A stretch of DNA of 64,000 nucleotides from Candidatus Omnitrophota bacterium (GTDB lineage: Bacteria; Hinthialibacterota; Hinthialibacteria; Hinthialibacterales; JAKPRU01): contig JAKQSI010000128.1 in assembly GCA_029570205.1 (NCBI GenBank), positions 1 through 64,000 of the forward strand, read 5' to 3'. The number at the start of each line of letters is the position of its first letter. Position 1 is the first letter of the stretch. Position numbers and translations under genes: made by a program. The notes below the pieces were generated by a model. The model saw only the letters and a list, made by a program, of their open reading frames with translations, did no database searches and was not told the DNA's origin. Shown in pieces: positions 47,051-55,165 of the stretch.

Positions 47051-48115
47051 ATGTTGATTCCTGAAGAACAACGAACGGGATTGCCCACGCAGTTGCAGCG
47101 CGCCGCCGGCATTCCACTGCATCCCGGATTGTATAGCGAAGCCCGGCAGCGAGGCGTTCACCTCTCCGGCTACCTGGAGGAACTCGATCCCTCCGGCGCG
47201 GAATCGGCCCTGGATGCGTTCGAGCGACAGCTGGCCCTGGCCGGTATCAAGGTCAGCGGCCCCGAATCCAGCATCATCGACCGATTTTTCGCTACGCAGG
47301 AAAGTGCGGTCCTGTTTCCTGAATTTGTCGCCCGCTCCGTGCGGATCGGCAAAGACGATTTCACCAAATTAGGCAAGATTGTTGCGAATCGCACACGGGT
47401 GGATGACAACACTTACAAGGCGATCTACATGGACGACTCGGTTCTTGCCGACAGCGACAAACGTCTTGCGACAGTAGCCGAAGGCGCGGCCCTTCCGAAA
47501 ATCGAGCTGGAAACAGCGGAACATTCCATCCAACTCTACAAGTACGGCCGTTACCTGGAGGCCACCTACGAGGCCATCCGCCGGAAGCGAGCCAATGTGA
47601 TTGCGTATTTCCTGCGCGCGGTCGGGGTACAGATTCAGCGTGACAAGTTCGCCGATGCCGTCGGAGTTCTCATTAACGGTGACGGGAACAACAACGCGGC
47701 TTCCGTTGTGGAAACAGCAACGAGCGGCACGGTCACATACACAGACTTGGTGAAGTTCAAACTGTCCCTCGACCCATACGAAATGAATGTCCTGGTAATC
47801 AGCCAGGAAACGGCAAAAACCATTTTGGGCCTGAATGAATTCAAAGAGCCTCTGGTTGCCGAGAAATTCCAGAAGTCCGGTGAAATGATCAGGTTATTCG
47901 GCGCCGAGATCCTGGTAGACAATTCAGTAACGGACGATTTGATCGTGGGGCTGGATCGTCGATTCGCGCTGGAAGAGGTGTACGAAACCGAGGTTATGAC
48001 CGAGAGCGAGCGGCTGATCCGTCAGCAGATCGAAGGGACGGCTATTTCGGAAGTCGCCGGTTTCGCGAAAGTGATCCGATCCGCCTGCAAAGTTCTCGAC
48101 ACGGTTCATGCATAA
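47051..48115 (+). CDS. HK97-fold major capsid protein
   Basis: ATG 47051 follows AAGGAGA; 354 aa. The N-terminal 70 residues include a helical arm. The body has 'RKRANVIAYFLRAVGVQIQRDKFADAVGVLINGDGNNNAASVV' and the C-terminal 'GEMIRLFGAEILVDNSVTDDLIVGLDRRFALEEVYETEV' then 'QIEGTAISEVAGFAKVIRSAC', typical of capsid P- and A-domains in large siphophage-like and GTA-like HK97 proteins. No terminase, portal or protease gene stands before it, which is abnormal for a complete phage. Confidence 0.82.
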   Translation: MLIPEEQRTGLPTQLQRAAGIPLHPGLYSEARQRGVHLSGYLEELDPSGAESALDAFERQLALAGIKVSGPESSIIDRFFATQESAVLFPEFVARSVRIGKDDFTKLGKIVANRTRVDDNTYKAIYMDDSVLADSDKRLATVAEGAALPKIELETAEHSIQLYKYGRYLEATYEAIRRKRANVIAYFLRAVGVQIQRDKFADAVGVLINGDGNNNAASVVETATSGTVTYTDLVKFKLSLDPYEMNVLVISQETAKTILGLNEFKEPLVAEKFQKSGEMIRLFGAEILVDNSVTDDLIVGLDRRFALEEVYETEVMTESERLIRQQIEGTAISEVAGFAKVIRSACKVLDTVHA

Positions 48116-48139
48116 TCTTTCTTTGTAGAGGCGGCGCAA

Positions 48140-48161
48140 GGGGCGACGCATCCGTCGCCCC
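48140..48161. repeat. GGGGCGACG hairpin
   Basis: GGGGCGACG-CATC-CGTCGCCCC, a 9-bp perfect hairpin in the gap after the capsid gene. A similar GGGCGCAC hairpin is at 20666-20685, so it is a host intergenic element inside the cluster. Confidence 0.75.
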
Positions 48162-48200
48162 TGCGATTGCCTGAGATACCTGGAAACAGAGGAACCTACC

Positions 48201-48590
48201 ATGGCGTTTACCAATGAATCCCTTGTCCGCCAACGGGGCCTGATGCGGCTGTTTGATGAGGTTCCATTCGATTTCGTTAGCCGATGTATCGACACGGCGC
48301 ATCTGCGAGTGACGGAGGCGATTGTCGAAATCTCCGAAAACGAACCGCCCTTGCCTGTCGTTGAAGCGGAAACGGATCTCGCCATGGCAGAGATCATCAG
48401 GCGGCTGGCGGTCTCCAGAGAGATCAATCAACAATCGTATAGAACCCCTGAAATCAGTTTGGAAAGTAGAGATCGGGCCGAGCGATATCTCGCCTTGGCC
48501 TCATTGGAAGAATTACAAGCCTGGAGCCGCCTGCAGCCTTACTTAAAACACCCCGGTCCCCTGCCCTGGGCGATGCAACGCCCGCGCTGA
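48201..48590 (+). CDS. Hypothetical protein, possible head-tail connector
   Basis: 129 aa, no recognised domain. It is mostly helical and acidic: 'RCIDTAHLRVTEAIVEISENEPPLPVVEAETDLAMAEIIRRL' and 'RDRAERYLALASLEELQAWSRLQPYL'. Phage connector and completion proteins (DUF1320-like) are similar in size and position after the capsid gene, but I see no firm motif. The gene is open with GAGGAACC upstream. Role rests on place only. Confidence 0.5.
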   Translation: MAFTNESLVRQRGLMRLFDEVPFDFVSRCIDTAHLRVTEAIVEISENEPPLPVVEAETDLAMAEIIRRLAVSREINQQSYRTPEISLESRDRAERYLALASLEELQAWSRLQPYLKHPGPLPWAMQRPR

Positions 48591-48628
48591 GTTAGACATT
48601 CCATTCAGCGCAATAAGAAAGTAGAAGA

Positions 48629-49309
48629 ATGATTCGGATTGGAACCTTTCTGTTTCCCGAAGAATCCTCCTGGTGGCGATCGACTACTCTGGAGGCGCTG
48701 TCGAAAGAGCGACGTGAAATCGTGATTCGGGCCGTCCTGTCCCATCCCGACGGTCCTCTCGCCTTGCGAAAGCAGCTGGAAACATTGGAGCAGGAAGTCG
48801 AGCGTCTGGATCGCGGAGAAGCGGCGCTGAGTCTTCACTCCGGGCGGTTCTTTGAGGGGCGGCGACGTGAGTTGTCCGTCGTACTGTCCCCACGGGAAGA
48901 TGCCGCTCGAATCTCCCTCAAGATGCTGACCCTTGACCGCTTTGAGCGCAGTGATGTGCTGCACCGCCTGAACGCAGACATATCTCCGCCGGGTAATTCC
49001 ATATACCTCCTGAATCGCGGCAACTTCCCGACACCGCCGGCGTTTCAAGTTCGGCCGGAGGAAGCGATGACGCGGTTCCGCATCGAGATCGGCACGGAAT
49101 CATTGAACTACAGCGGATCGTTGAACTCCGGAGACATACTGAACATTGACTGCGAACACGGGATCGCTCTGTTGAACAACGACGAGAATACCACAAATCT
49201 GGTAGATGAATTTCCCCGGCTTCCAAGCGGATGGAACACGGTTACTTTACGGAGTGAGACCGCTGCGGACGGTACATGGGAGATTCAATACCGCGATCTG
49301 TGGGTCTGA
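48629..49309 (+). CDS. Distal tail (Dit-like) protein
   Basis: 226 aa. The C-terminal half 'FRIEIGTESLNYSGSLNSGDILNIDCEHGIALLNNDENTTNLVDEFPRLPSGWNTV' and the final 'EIQYRDLW' match the galectin-like C-terminal part of phage distal tail proteins, where the pattern is I.G.L..GD.L.ID......N..N......FP.L..G.N...YR..W. The N-terminal half has a charged helix region. The start at 48629 follows AGAAG. It would form the tail tip hub. Confidence 0.7.
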   Translation: MIRIGTFLFPEESSWWRSTTLEALSKERREIVIRAVLSHPDGPLALRKQLETLEQEVERLDRGEAALSLHSGRFFEGRRRELSVVLSPREDAARISLKMLTLDRFERSDVLHRLNADISPPGNSIYLLNRGNFPTPPAFQVRPEEAMTRFRIEIGTESLNYSGSLNSGDILNIDCEHGIALLNNDENTTNLVDEFPRLPSGWNTVTLRSETAADGTWEIQYRDLWV

Positions 49310-49322
49310 ACGGAGGTCTGCA

Positions 49323-50264
49323 ATGTACCACTCTTATCGAGCCGCGGAAGTGACCGATAGCCATCTCAACGATACGCAGGCGGATCTCGCGGCGATCAAC
49401 GCGCTCGCGCAAATGCCTCTCGGGTTGGAGGACGTCTACATCCGCAGCATGTATCTCTGCTCGGATCAGCCGTGCGAGACCGATTGGTCACAATTTACGC
49501 CCAGGGCATTGGAGCAAATCCGCCGTCTGGTTGTCGGGCAATCGGTAATCGGCGGGCACGACCGGCGCACGCTTCCTCTGGCACGGTTCTTTAAGGCATC
49601 TGTTGTGGAAAGGTTCGGCCCGAGCGGAGAGCGAGCGTTATGGGTGCAAGCCTGGTTTTATTGGTTGCGGAAGACCAGCGGGGCAACCGATCTCCTACTG
49701 AACATCGACGGCGGGATATATCGGGAAGTTTCCGTTGCCTGGCGATACCGGCATTGGCGGTGTTCAATTTGTGGAAAAGAAGACGGTGTGTGCGGTCACC
49801 GTCCGGGTGACCAGGTAGAGAATGCCCGTTGTCTTCGTCTGATCGACAGCATTGTAGACGTTCTCGAAGGTTCATTTGTCTACAAGGGGGCGGATAAGGG
49901 CGCTGTTGTGGCCGGAGCGCGGAGCATTCCTGCCGACATGAATGAGGAGGCGGTTCTCTGTATTTGGGAACACGGCCATCCGCTCTTCGATCTCCTCTGT
50001 CGGGAGGGATTGCTCTCTGATGTGAGAGAGGCTTTCCCGGAGGAATTGCAAGCCCTCGAGGGGTCTGCAACTGACATGTGGGTAGACGATCTCGGACGGG
50101 CATTCTCCAGCGGCAGGGAACTACACCGCCTTCTCGCACCCGGTGGAGCCTTGGTTACCTGCCGGACAGATTCGATCACTTCTCGCATGACAGACCTGCC
50201 GAATTTCCTCGTAACTGAAGAGGAGGCGGAATCCCCGGCATTGATAGTCCGACGATTGGAGTAA
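49323..50264 (+). CDS. Prohead protease-like protein with C-terminal extension
   Basis: ATG 49323 follows GGAGG; 313 aa. The N-terminal half has 'LVVGQSVIGGHDRRTLPLARFFKASVVE', 'LNIDGGIYREVSVAWRY' and then CSIC...C.H..G at 141-160, as in phage prohead proteases and related maturation proteins that carry 'VSVxF...CSICG...CxHxPG'. The C-terminal half ('EEAVLCIWEHGHPLFDLLCREGLLSD' and 'ELHRLLAPGGALVTCRTDS') looks like the end of a methyltransferase-type Rossmann fold, an odd partner. The usual Ser/His catalytic pair cannot be confirmed by eye. Confidence 0.5.
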   Translation: MYHSYRAAEVTDSHLNDTQADLAAINALAQMPLGLEDVYIRSMYLCSDQPCETDWSQFTPRALEQIRRLVVGQSVIGGHDRRTLPLARFFKASVVERFGPSGERALWVQAWFYWLRKTSGATDLLLNIDGGIYREVSVAWRYRHWRCSICGKEDGVCGHRPGDQVENARCLRLIDSIVDVLEGSFVYKGADKGAVVAGARSIPADMNEEAVLCIWEHGHPLFDLLCREGLLSDVREAFPEELQALEGSATDMWVDDLGRAFSSGRELHRLLAPGGALVTCRTDSITSRMTDLPNFLVTEEEAESPALIVRRLE

Positions 50265-50272
50265 AGAATCCC

Positions 50273-51064
50273 ATGGCAAACCTGGGAAAATACGATCCGA
50301 CGCGAGAGTCGCACAGTTCATCTCTGTTCATTTACGGAGAGGTTCCGGTATCTTCGGCGAAACTGAACCGCTGGAACGCCAATATCGATGCCTCCCTGGA
50401 AGCCGTGAACCTAGCGGTCTCCCGTCTAGTGAACTCGGATCAGAACGCTGTGTTGGATACGGGCTGTGGAGGATCGCTACGGGTCGCCGCTCAACCGACT
50501 CCGAATATGACCGTGCGCATCCTGACCGGGGTGGGAATCATTCATCCTTATGTTGTTGCCAAAACCACCGTGGAGACTCTTCCCGGCGAGGGAATGATTG
50601 AGCCTCCGGTTTCGGCTTCCAGGATCGACGTTGTCTACGCTCGCCGGGATGGAGAATCGGGAATTGTAACCGGAGCGGAGGACAGTTCCCCGGTCGCGCC
50701 CGGTATTCCCACAGGCGCCATGGCCCTGGCAGAAATCTATCTTCGTCCTGGATGCACAGCAATTAAAGAATCGGATGACGGCCTGAACGGTTACCTTGTT
50801 GATCTTCGCAAACTCGTAACCGTCGGGCCGTCCCACCGTCATTCCGTGGATCAAACGCCGCCGGAGGTTCCTGACGGGGAGACGGTTCATTTCAGCACGG
50901 CCCTGCCATTCCGGTTGGGGACGCTGGAAGTGTTCCTGAATGGCGTGATGCAGGCAGCCGCGGTGGATTATACAGAAGAGGAGACCTGTCGGGGCTACAT
51001 CTTTCACAGTCCGCCGCCGGCAGTGTCGATCATTCAACACCGATATCTCATCAAACAGGAGTAA
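50273..51064 (+). CDS. Virion or baseplate-like protein of unknown function
   Basis: 263 aa from ATG 50273. 'YGEVPVSSAKLNRWNANIDASLEAVNLAV' is like the N-terminal 'xxxxSSxxLNxWNxxI' of some phage structural proteins attached to the tail tip. A beta-rich middle ('MTVRILTGVGIIHPYVVA', 'SRIDVVYARRDGESG') and 'FRLGTLEVFLNGVMQAA...YTEEE' follow; that last part is a repeat used in tail-fibre proteins to bind partners. It is collinear with the tail-spike gene. Confidence 0.55.
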   Translation: MANLGKYDPTRESHSSSLFIYGEVPVSSAKLNRWNANIDASLEAVNLAVSRLVNSDQNAVLDTGCGGSLRVAAQPTPNMTVRILTGVGIIHPYVVAKTTVETLPGEGMIEPPVSASRIDVVYARRDGESGIVTGAEDSSPVAPGIPTGAMALAEIYLRPGCTAIKESDDGLNGYLVDLRKLVTVGPSHRHSVDQTPPEVPDGETVHFSTALPFRLGTLEVFLNGVMQAAAVDYTEEETCRGYIFHSPPPAVSIIQHRYLIKQE

Positions 51065-51070
51065 AGAATT

Positions 51071-51205
51071 ATGAATCCGTTTCTACGTCGATTTCTCACG
51101 CTTCTCATCCCGCTCATTCTCGATTGTATCGAAGAAGCCCTGAACCAGAACGTCACTGAGGAAGGAAGACACGAGAGCAATGAACAATCTGAATCCGACA
51201 AGTAA
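51071..51205 (+). CDS. Small 44-residue hydrophobic protein in the virion-like cluster
   Basis: ATG 51071 lies seven bases after the previous stop and follows GGAGTAAAGAA. It reads MNPFLRRFLTLLIPLILDCI and then an acidic tail (EEALNQNVTEEGRHESNEQ and SESDK). One short hydrophobic helix is followed by a charged tail. It overlaps the tail-spike start by 26 bp in another frame. A holin-like or membrane-anchoring role is possible from shape only. Confidence 0.6.
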   Translation: MNPFLRRFLTLLIPLILDCIEEALNQNVTEEGRHESNEQSESDK

Positions 51206-53498
51206 TCCTTTCATGGGTAAAATGGGCTGGGGCCTGGCAATTCTATTGCCCCTTTGCGCTCTCTGTATGGCCAATCCGCAAACCCTGGCGCGGACACTTA
51301 TTCACCCCAGTCAGATTGAGGACGTTTATCTTCGAAATACGGGAGATGTTTCCACCGGCGACATTGTGGCGGCAACCTCCGAGGTAATGGCTGCGACATT
51401 TGTTGTGAATGGGAGTGACACGGCGGCCCGGATTTTTCTCGCCGATGAACTCCAGGAAAAACTGTGGATTACGACTAACGGTTATGATATCCGTATTGAT
51501 CCGAATGTAGGAGTGTCTCCCGAAGCGCCGGCCACGGCGTTCATTCAATTCGGAACGACGGTCCGCTTTGACGATACTGTAGGCGACAAAATCAGACTCT
51601 GGTCACATTCGTATAAAATCGGTGTGTCTCCGTTTGATTTGGACGTTACCTCGGATCGGAATATCAAATTTCACTCCGATACGGTAGAGGACCTGTTCCA
51701 AATCCTGGGCGATGAGGGCGATATTGTAGTAAAAAACAATGTGATCTCGGGGGCAGATGTATATGCGTCCACGGCCTTTCGATTTATCGAACAGCAGCCC
51801 GGCGACAAAATCTATCTGTACTATCCAAACTACAAATTCTCCATCTCACCGAACGATCTGGATGTGTTTTCGGATCGCTATATCAAATTCCATTCCGATA
51901 CGAACGAGGAGGCCATGGTGCTGGACGCCGACGTCGGCGACCTGGCCGTGGAAGGCCATATCAAAGCGCCGATCGCTGTGTTTGGAGCAACGGACGATCC
52001 CCCTGGGGGTTACTCGCTGGTGGCGGATAACGCCTGGATCGGTCATCTGAGCAGCCCCGGTATTTCAGATCGCGGATGGACCGTATCCGGGGACAATGTG
52101 TTTACAAGTGCCGGAGGAAATGTCGGAATCGCTACCTCCGAAACGAATGAGAAACTCACATTGAACGGGGCGCTGAGTGTGAGTAACCGGTCGGTCGATC
52201 CGGCTACAAGTTCTCATTATGGAAAAATCTATTCAGCGCCCAGGCGAGTGCGGCAAATTGCGCCCTATACCTCGCTGTTGCTGCACGCGGAGGGCACCGA
52301 CGGATCGTCTTCGTTTGCAGATAGTGCTGTCTCTGCCCATGTCATGACAGCATACAACGGCGCTCAGATCGATACGGAAGCATTCAGGTTCGGGACAAGC
52401 AGCGGGAAATTCGACGGTACGAACGACTATCTTGACACACCGGATCACGAGGACTGGAATGTGGGAAGCAACGACTTCACTGTCGATTTCTGGTTCAAGC
52501 GTGACGGCGGAGCCGGCGCGTATCGATACTTCTGCGGTCAATACATTGACACGCCTGCGAGTGGCGGTATTTACCTGTTGATGCGAAACACCAATCTGAT
52601 CGAGGGAGGGCTTTATTATGGAAGCTCTTATACCACCTTACAGCACACTTCGGCGATTACGGATGCAAATTGGCACCATGTCGCTTTCTCTCGAAGCGGG
52701 AATTATTTGCGTTTGTTTGTAGACGGTATCAATTCCGCTACTGCGACTGTTACGGGAGTGACGGTGAACAACTCTTCTTCCCGCTTCGCCGTGGCGCGGA
52801 TGGGCCAATACAACCAGGACTACTGGAAAGGCTGGATTGACGAATTCCGTTTCAGCAAGGGCATTGCGCGCTGGACGGAATCGTTCACGCCACCGACCGC
52901 TCCTTACCCGGACGGGTATTTCGATACGAACGCGCTTTATTTTCTCGATGAAAATGGTCGAAAGTATCTGCTGTCGGCGTGGGAAGAAAACGAATCGGGA
53001 ATGCACTACCAGGGAGGATATCTCGGCCTCGGTACGCAGGCTCCGCAACGTGTTCTGGAAATCGGGGCCGGGCAGGGCAACGCGCGTGCCGATGGCTGGG
53101 ATGTCTGGAGCGCGGCGAAATTCAAGAAAGATATTGAGCCTTTGACTCCGGAGGATCGCTCGTCAATGCTCGAAGAATTGCAGAACGCCCGTCTCTTCTA
53201 TTTCCGTTACAAGGGAGAGCCGGATACACATCGGAAACGGCTTGGCTTCCTGGTGGAGCAAGCCCCTCGATCCATCGTGTCGCCGGACGGTTTGTCCATC
53301 AGCCTGAGTGACGGCCTCGGCCTGGCTTTCGCGGCGCAGATGGCCATTCTGGATCGGATCGACGCGCTGGAACGGAGTCTTGTGAAAGCCGGGATTCCGC
53401 TTGCGACCCCTGTTGCCACACCCACTCCGGTATTCACACCGATGCCGACCGCGACGGCTGCTCCCCTGAGTGCGTCACAGGAATCGGAGGGGAATTGA
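51180..53498 (+). CDS. Tail spike-like protein with LamG and S74 chaperone domains
   Basis: 772 aa. An N-terminal hydrophobic stretch ('GWGLAILLPLCALCM') may be a signal or anchor. Residues about 45-350 are repetitive beta segments with 'DRNIKFHSDTVEDLF' and 'DRYIKFHSDTNEEAM' repeats, like a trimeric shaft. A LamG/concanavalin-like domain lies at about 365-580 ('FDGTNDYLDTPDHEDWNVGSNDFTVDFWFKRD', 'WHHVAFSRSGNYLRLFVDG'). The C-terminal 'FKKDIEPLTPEDRSSMLEELQNARLFYFRYKG' and 'RKRLGFLVEQAP' make a peptidase S74 intramolecular chaperone, which cuts itself off after folding. A low-complexity Pro/Thr tail ends it. Confidence 0.82.
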   Translation: MNNLNPTSNPFMGKMGWGLAILLPLCALCMANPQTLARTLIHPSQIEDVYLRNTGDVSTGDIVAATSEVMAATFVVNGSDTAARIFLADELQEKLWITTNGYDIRIDPNVGVSPEAPATAFIQFGTTVRFDDTVGDKIRLWSHSYKIGVSPFDLDVTSDRNIKFHSDTVEDLFQILGDEGDIVVKNNVISGADVYASTAFRFIEQQPGDKIYLYYPNYKFSISPNDLDVFSDRYIKFHSDTNEEAMVLDADVGDLAVEGHIKAPIAVFGATDDPPGGYSLVADNAWIGHLSSPGISDRGWTVSGDNVFTSAGGNVGIATSETNEKLTLNGALSVSNRSVDPATSSHYGKIYSAPRRVRQIAPYTSLLLHAEGTDGSSSFADSAVSAHVMTAYNGAQIDTEAFRFGTSSGKFDGTNDYLDTPDHEDWNVGSNDFTVDFWFKRDGGAGAYRYFCGQYIDTPASGGIYLLMRNTNLIEGGLYYGSSYTTLQHTSAITDANWHHVAFSRSGNYLRLFVDGINSATATVTGVTVNNSSSRFAVARMGQYNQDYWKGWIDEFRFSKGIARWTESFTPPTAPYPDGYFDTNALYFLDENGRKYLLSAWEENESGMHYQGGYLGLGTQAPQRVLEIGAGQGNARADGWDVWSAAKFKKDIEPLTPEDRSSMLEELQNARLFYFRYKGEPDTHRKRLGFLVEQAPRSIVSPDGLSISLSDGLGLAFAAQMAILDRIDALERSLVKAGIPLATPVATPTPVFTPMPTATAAPLSASQESEGN

Positions 53499-53744
53499 AT
53501 GAACCGAAGGCCGAGTTACAGCCCCGAATATGTGGAATTGCGCACGGCCATTGAGCATGTAACCGCGCGAGTGGAGGGCATCCAAATGCTCTTGCGGGAT
53601 ATCCAGCGTGACTTTGCGCGGACCGAGTCCATGGTGTTGAAAAACCGAAGCGATATTGCGGCGATCAAAATCACCGCCTCGCTTCTTGGAGCCGCTGCCG
53701 GGGCATTTATCGGCCTGTTCGGCAAATCCTGGTGGCCGTTCTGA
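53499..53744 (+). CDS. XhlA-like lysis or holin-accessory protein
   Basis: 81 aa. Residues 1-55 form an amphipathic coiled coil ('EYVELRTAIEHVTARVEGIQMLLRDIQRDFARTES') with 'KNRSDIAAIKITASLLGAAAGAFIGLFG' as a single membrane helix near the C-terminus. This is the XhlA-type arrangement seen beside phage holin and endolysin genes, where coiled coil precedes a helix. Starts immediately after the tail-spike stop. Confidence 0.7.
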   Translation: MNRRPSYSPEYVELRTAIEHVTARVEGIQMLLRDIQRDFARTESMVLKNRSDIAAIKITASLLGAAAGAFIGLFGKSWWPF

Positions 53745-53784
53745 CTGATGGACTCGTAGGAAAGATCTCGTGCGCCTGTCATTC

Positions 53785-53900
53785 CGAGTGCGACTCCGGC
53801 AGAGTCGGTGATTGGGTGAAGAAAGCCCCGCTTCCCACCCTTCTTAGCCAGGCAGAGACGCCTGGCCTACTGGTGGGGACAGGCGTCCCTGCCTGTCGAT
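53785..53900. repeat. Dispersed repeat copy 2 with two hairpins
   Basis: Same order as 24055-24185: GAGTGCGACTCCGGCAGAG region, TTGGGTGAAGAAAGC, then hairpin CCAGGC-AGAGAC-GCCTGG (53848-53865) and GACAGGC-GTCCCT-GCCTGTC (53878-53897). It also matches the unit of the tandem array at 29031-29280. Confidence 0.8.
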
Positions 53901-53928
53901 GGGCGAAGAATCTTAAGGAGACAAAATA

Positions 53929-54078
53929 ATGGCGGATTCTCAAGACAGTCCCACATCCCTTGCCGAAAACGAAGGAACCACCGGATTGGCGCCTGAATCC
54001 GATGCAGCGATACCCGCCATCGAGCTGACTGTCCGGTTTCCCGAGAACGGCGTTCATCCTGTTTATTTCCTTGCATGA
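53929..54078 (+). CDS. Small 49-residue protein of unknown function
   Basis: ATG 53929 has AAGGAG at 53915-53920 (8 bp spacing). The product starts MADSQDSPTSLAENEG and ends 'ELTVRFPENGVHPVYFLA'. The first half is acidic and polar, the second a short beta-like segment. The strong ribosome binding site and clean frame argue for translation. No family recognised. Confidence 0.55.
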   Translation: MADSQDSPTSLAENEGTTGLAPESDAAIPAIELTVRFPENGVHPVYFLA

Positions 54079-54094
54079 TTGGAGAGCATGAAAC

Positions 54095-54406
54095 ATGACC
54101 ACGACCATTTTGTTGACCCGAAACGATCATGGAATCCAGCTGCGATTCACCTGCCAGGACCGTGAAGGCAATCCGATCGATCTGACGGACCGCGAAGTCC
54201 ATTTCCTTCTGGAATCCGAAGGAGAGATTCTGAATACGGATCGGAGCCTCTGTGAGAATATCGATCTACCGGCGGGCAAAGCCGCTTACACGGTGGATGC
54301 GGCCGATACGGCTCAGACGGGAATCCTGAAAGGACGCCTGCGCTTGCAGAATGAAAGCTTTCAGGTGGAAAACCTTGAACCCATTGCCGTCCAGGTGAAA
54401 GAATGA
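54095..54406 (+). CDS. Baseplate upper protein (BppU/DUF2479)-like N-terminal domain protein
   Basis: 103 aa. 'GIQLRFTCQDREGNPIDLTDREVHFLLESEGE' and 'LPAGKAAYTVDAADTAQTGILKGRLRLQNESF' match the small Ig-like domain of phage BppU proteins (pattern xLxFxVxDxxGxPxDLTGxxVxFxL). Such proteins link receptor-binding domains to a baseplate. Only one domain is present. ATG 54095 follows GGAGAG. Its stop overlaps the next start (ATGA). Confidence 0.68.
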   Translation: MTTTILLTRNDHGIQLRFTCQDREGNPIDLTDREVHFLLESEGEILNTDRSLCENIDLPAGKAAYTVDAADTAQTGILKGRLRLQNESFQVENLEPIAVQVKE

Positions 54407-54882
54407 AGCGCAACGAGATCCGCCTGACAGATCATTTCTTCCTCTCCGAGTTTGAGGATAAGGCCACCGGATTGGTGTGTATTCATCCTCTGCTTCCATT
54501 GCGTTTGGAACAGATGCGCATCCGGCTGGGTGTTCCGTTGAGGATTACATCTTCCTGTCGAACTTGGCCGGAACATCGTCGGATTTACCGGCAGCAATAC
54601 GGAGAAAGGTGGGCGGAGGAGATCAGCCTTGGAAGCCGTCATCTCTTGTGCGGCCCGGATGAAGAGGATTTTCAGAAATATCCCGTGCTGATGGAACGAC
54701 TTGGAGAAATGACGTATCTGCCTGCAAAATCAAATCTTACCTGTTGTGCTGCTGACGTTCGCCGACCGGAGGAGGTGTCGTCAAGAACTTTTGAATTGGT
54801 TGCCCGTTCTCTCTTTGATTTTGTGAAGCCCTATCCATGGGGGCTTCATGTCGATCTGCGTCACACCTCCCTGGATAAGTAG
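54403..54882 (+). CDS. M15-like peptidase, probable phage endolysin
   Basis: 159 aa. 'LTDHFFLSEFEDKATG' is the N-terminal signature of M15A peptidases. 'RITSSCRTWPEHRRIYRQQYG' precedes the SxH element 'LGSRHLLCG', then after a 35-residue insert 'CCAADVRRPEE' gives the Asp ligand, and 'WGLHVDLRHT' gives the last His, so the His-Asp-His zinc triad is complete. M15 enzymes cut peptidoglycan cross-links. Overlaps the previous gene by 4 bp. Confidence 0.75.
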   Translation: MKRNEIRLTDHFFLSEFEDKATGLVCIHPLLPLRLEQMRIRLGVPLRITSSCRTWPEHRRIYRQQYGERWAEEISLGSRHLLCGPDEEDFQKYPVLMERLGEMTYLPAKSNLTCCAADVRRPEEVSSRTFELVARSLFDFVKPYPWGLHVDLRHTSLDK

Positions 54883-55047
54883 CCTGCAGAAAATCTCTTT
54901 CCCCCGCCCGGCCTGTTTCGATCCGATGGAAATATATTGCGATTCCATTGGAGATTTTCGGACCTAAATCAAGTAAGCCAAGGTGGTTAGTTACGATCCC
55001 GGCATGATGTTCATTTTACAACATATAGGTGATCGGGCATAAAAAAA

Positions 55048-55063
55048 ACACGATATGTGGTAA
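55048..55063 (+). promoter_or_regulatory. Possible NrdR-box-like site
   Basis: ACACGATATGTGGTAA matches the consensus ACACTATATATAGTGT at about 11 of 16 positions. It lies just before a TTGACA element upstream of the RNR gene. NrdR sites usually occur in pairs; a second site was not found. Confidence 0.25.
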
Positions 55064-55070
55064 AATGAGC

Positions 55071-55099
55071 TTGACAGGCGGTGCGAGAACTCGTATGGT
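55071..55099 (+). promoter_or_regulatory. Sigma70-like promoter upstream of RNR leader
   Basis: TTGACA (55071-55076), 17-bp spacer, TATGGT (55094-55099). The -35 is perfect, the -10 is weak. Transcription would start near 55106 and meet the terminator at 55136. Confidence 0.45.
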
Positions 55100-55135
55100 G
55101 AAGTCCACCTGAAAATGCACTGACGGAGATCCTTG

Positions 55136-55165
55136 AACACACTCGGTATGAGGGTGTGTTTTTTT
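55136..55165 (+). terminator. Intrinsic terminator between promoter and RNR gene
   Basis: AACACACTC (55136-55144) pairs with GGGTGTGTT (55152-55160), 9 bp with one G-U, loop of 7 nt, then TTTTT (55161-55165). It could end a short RNA of about 60 nt or act as an attenuator. Confidence 0.7.
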
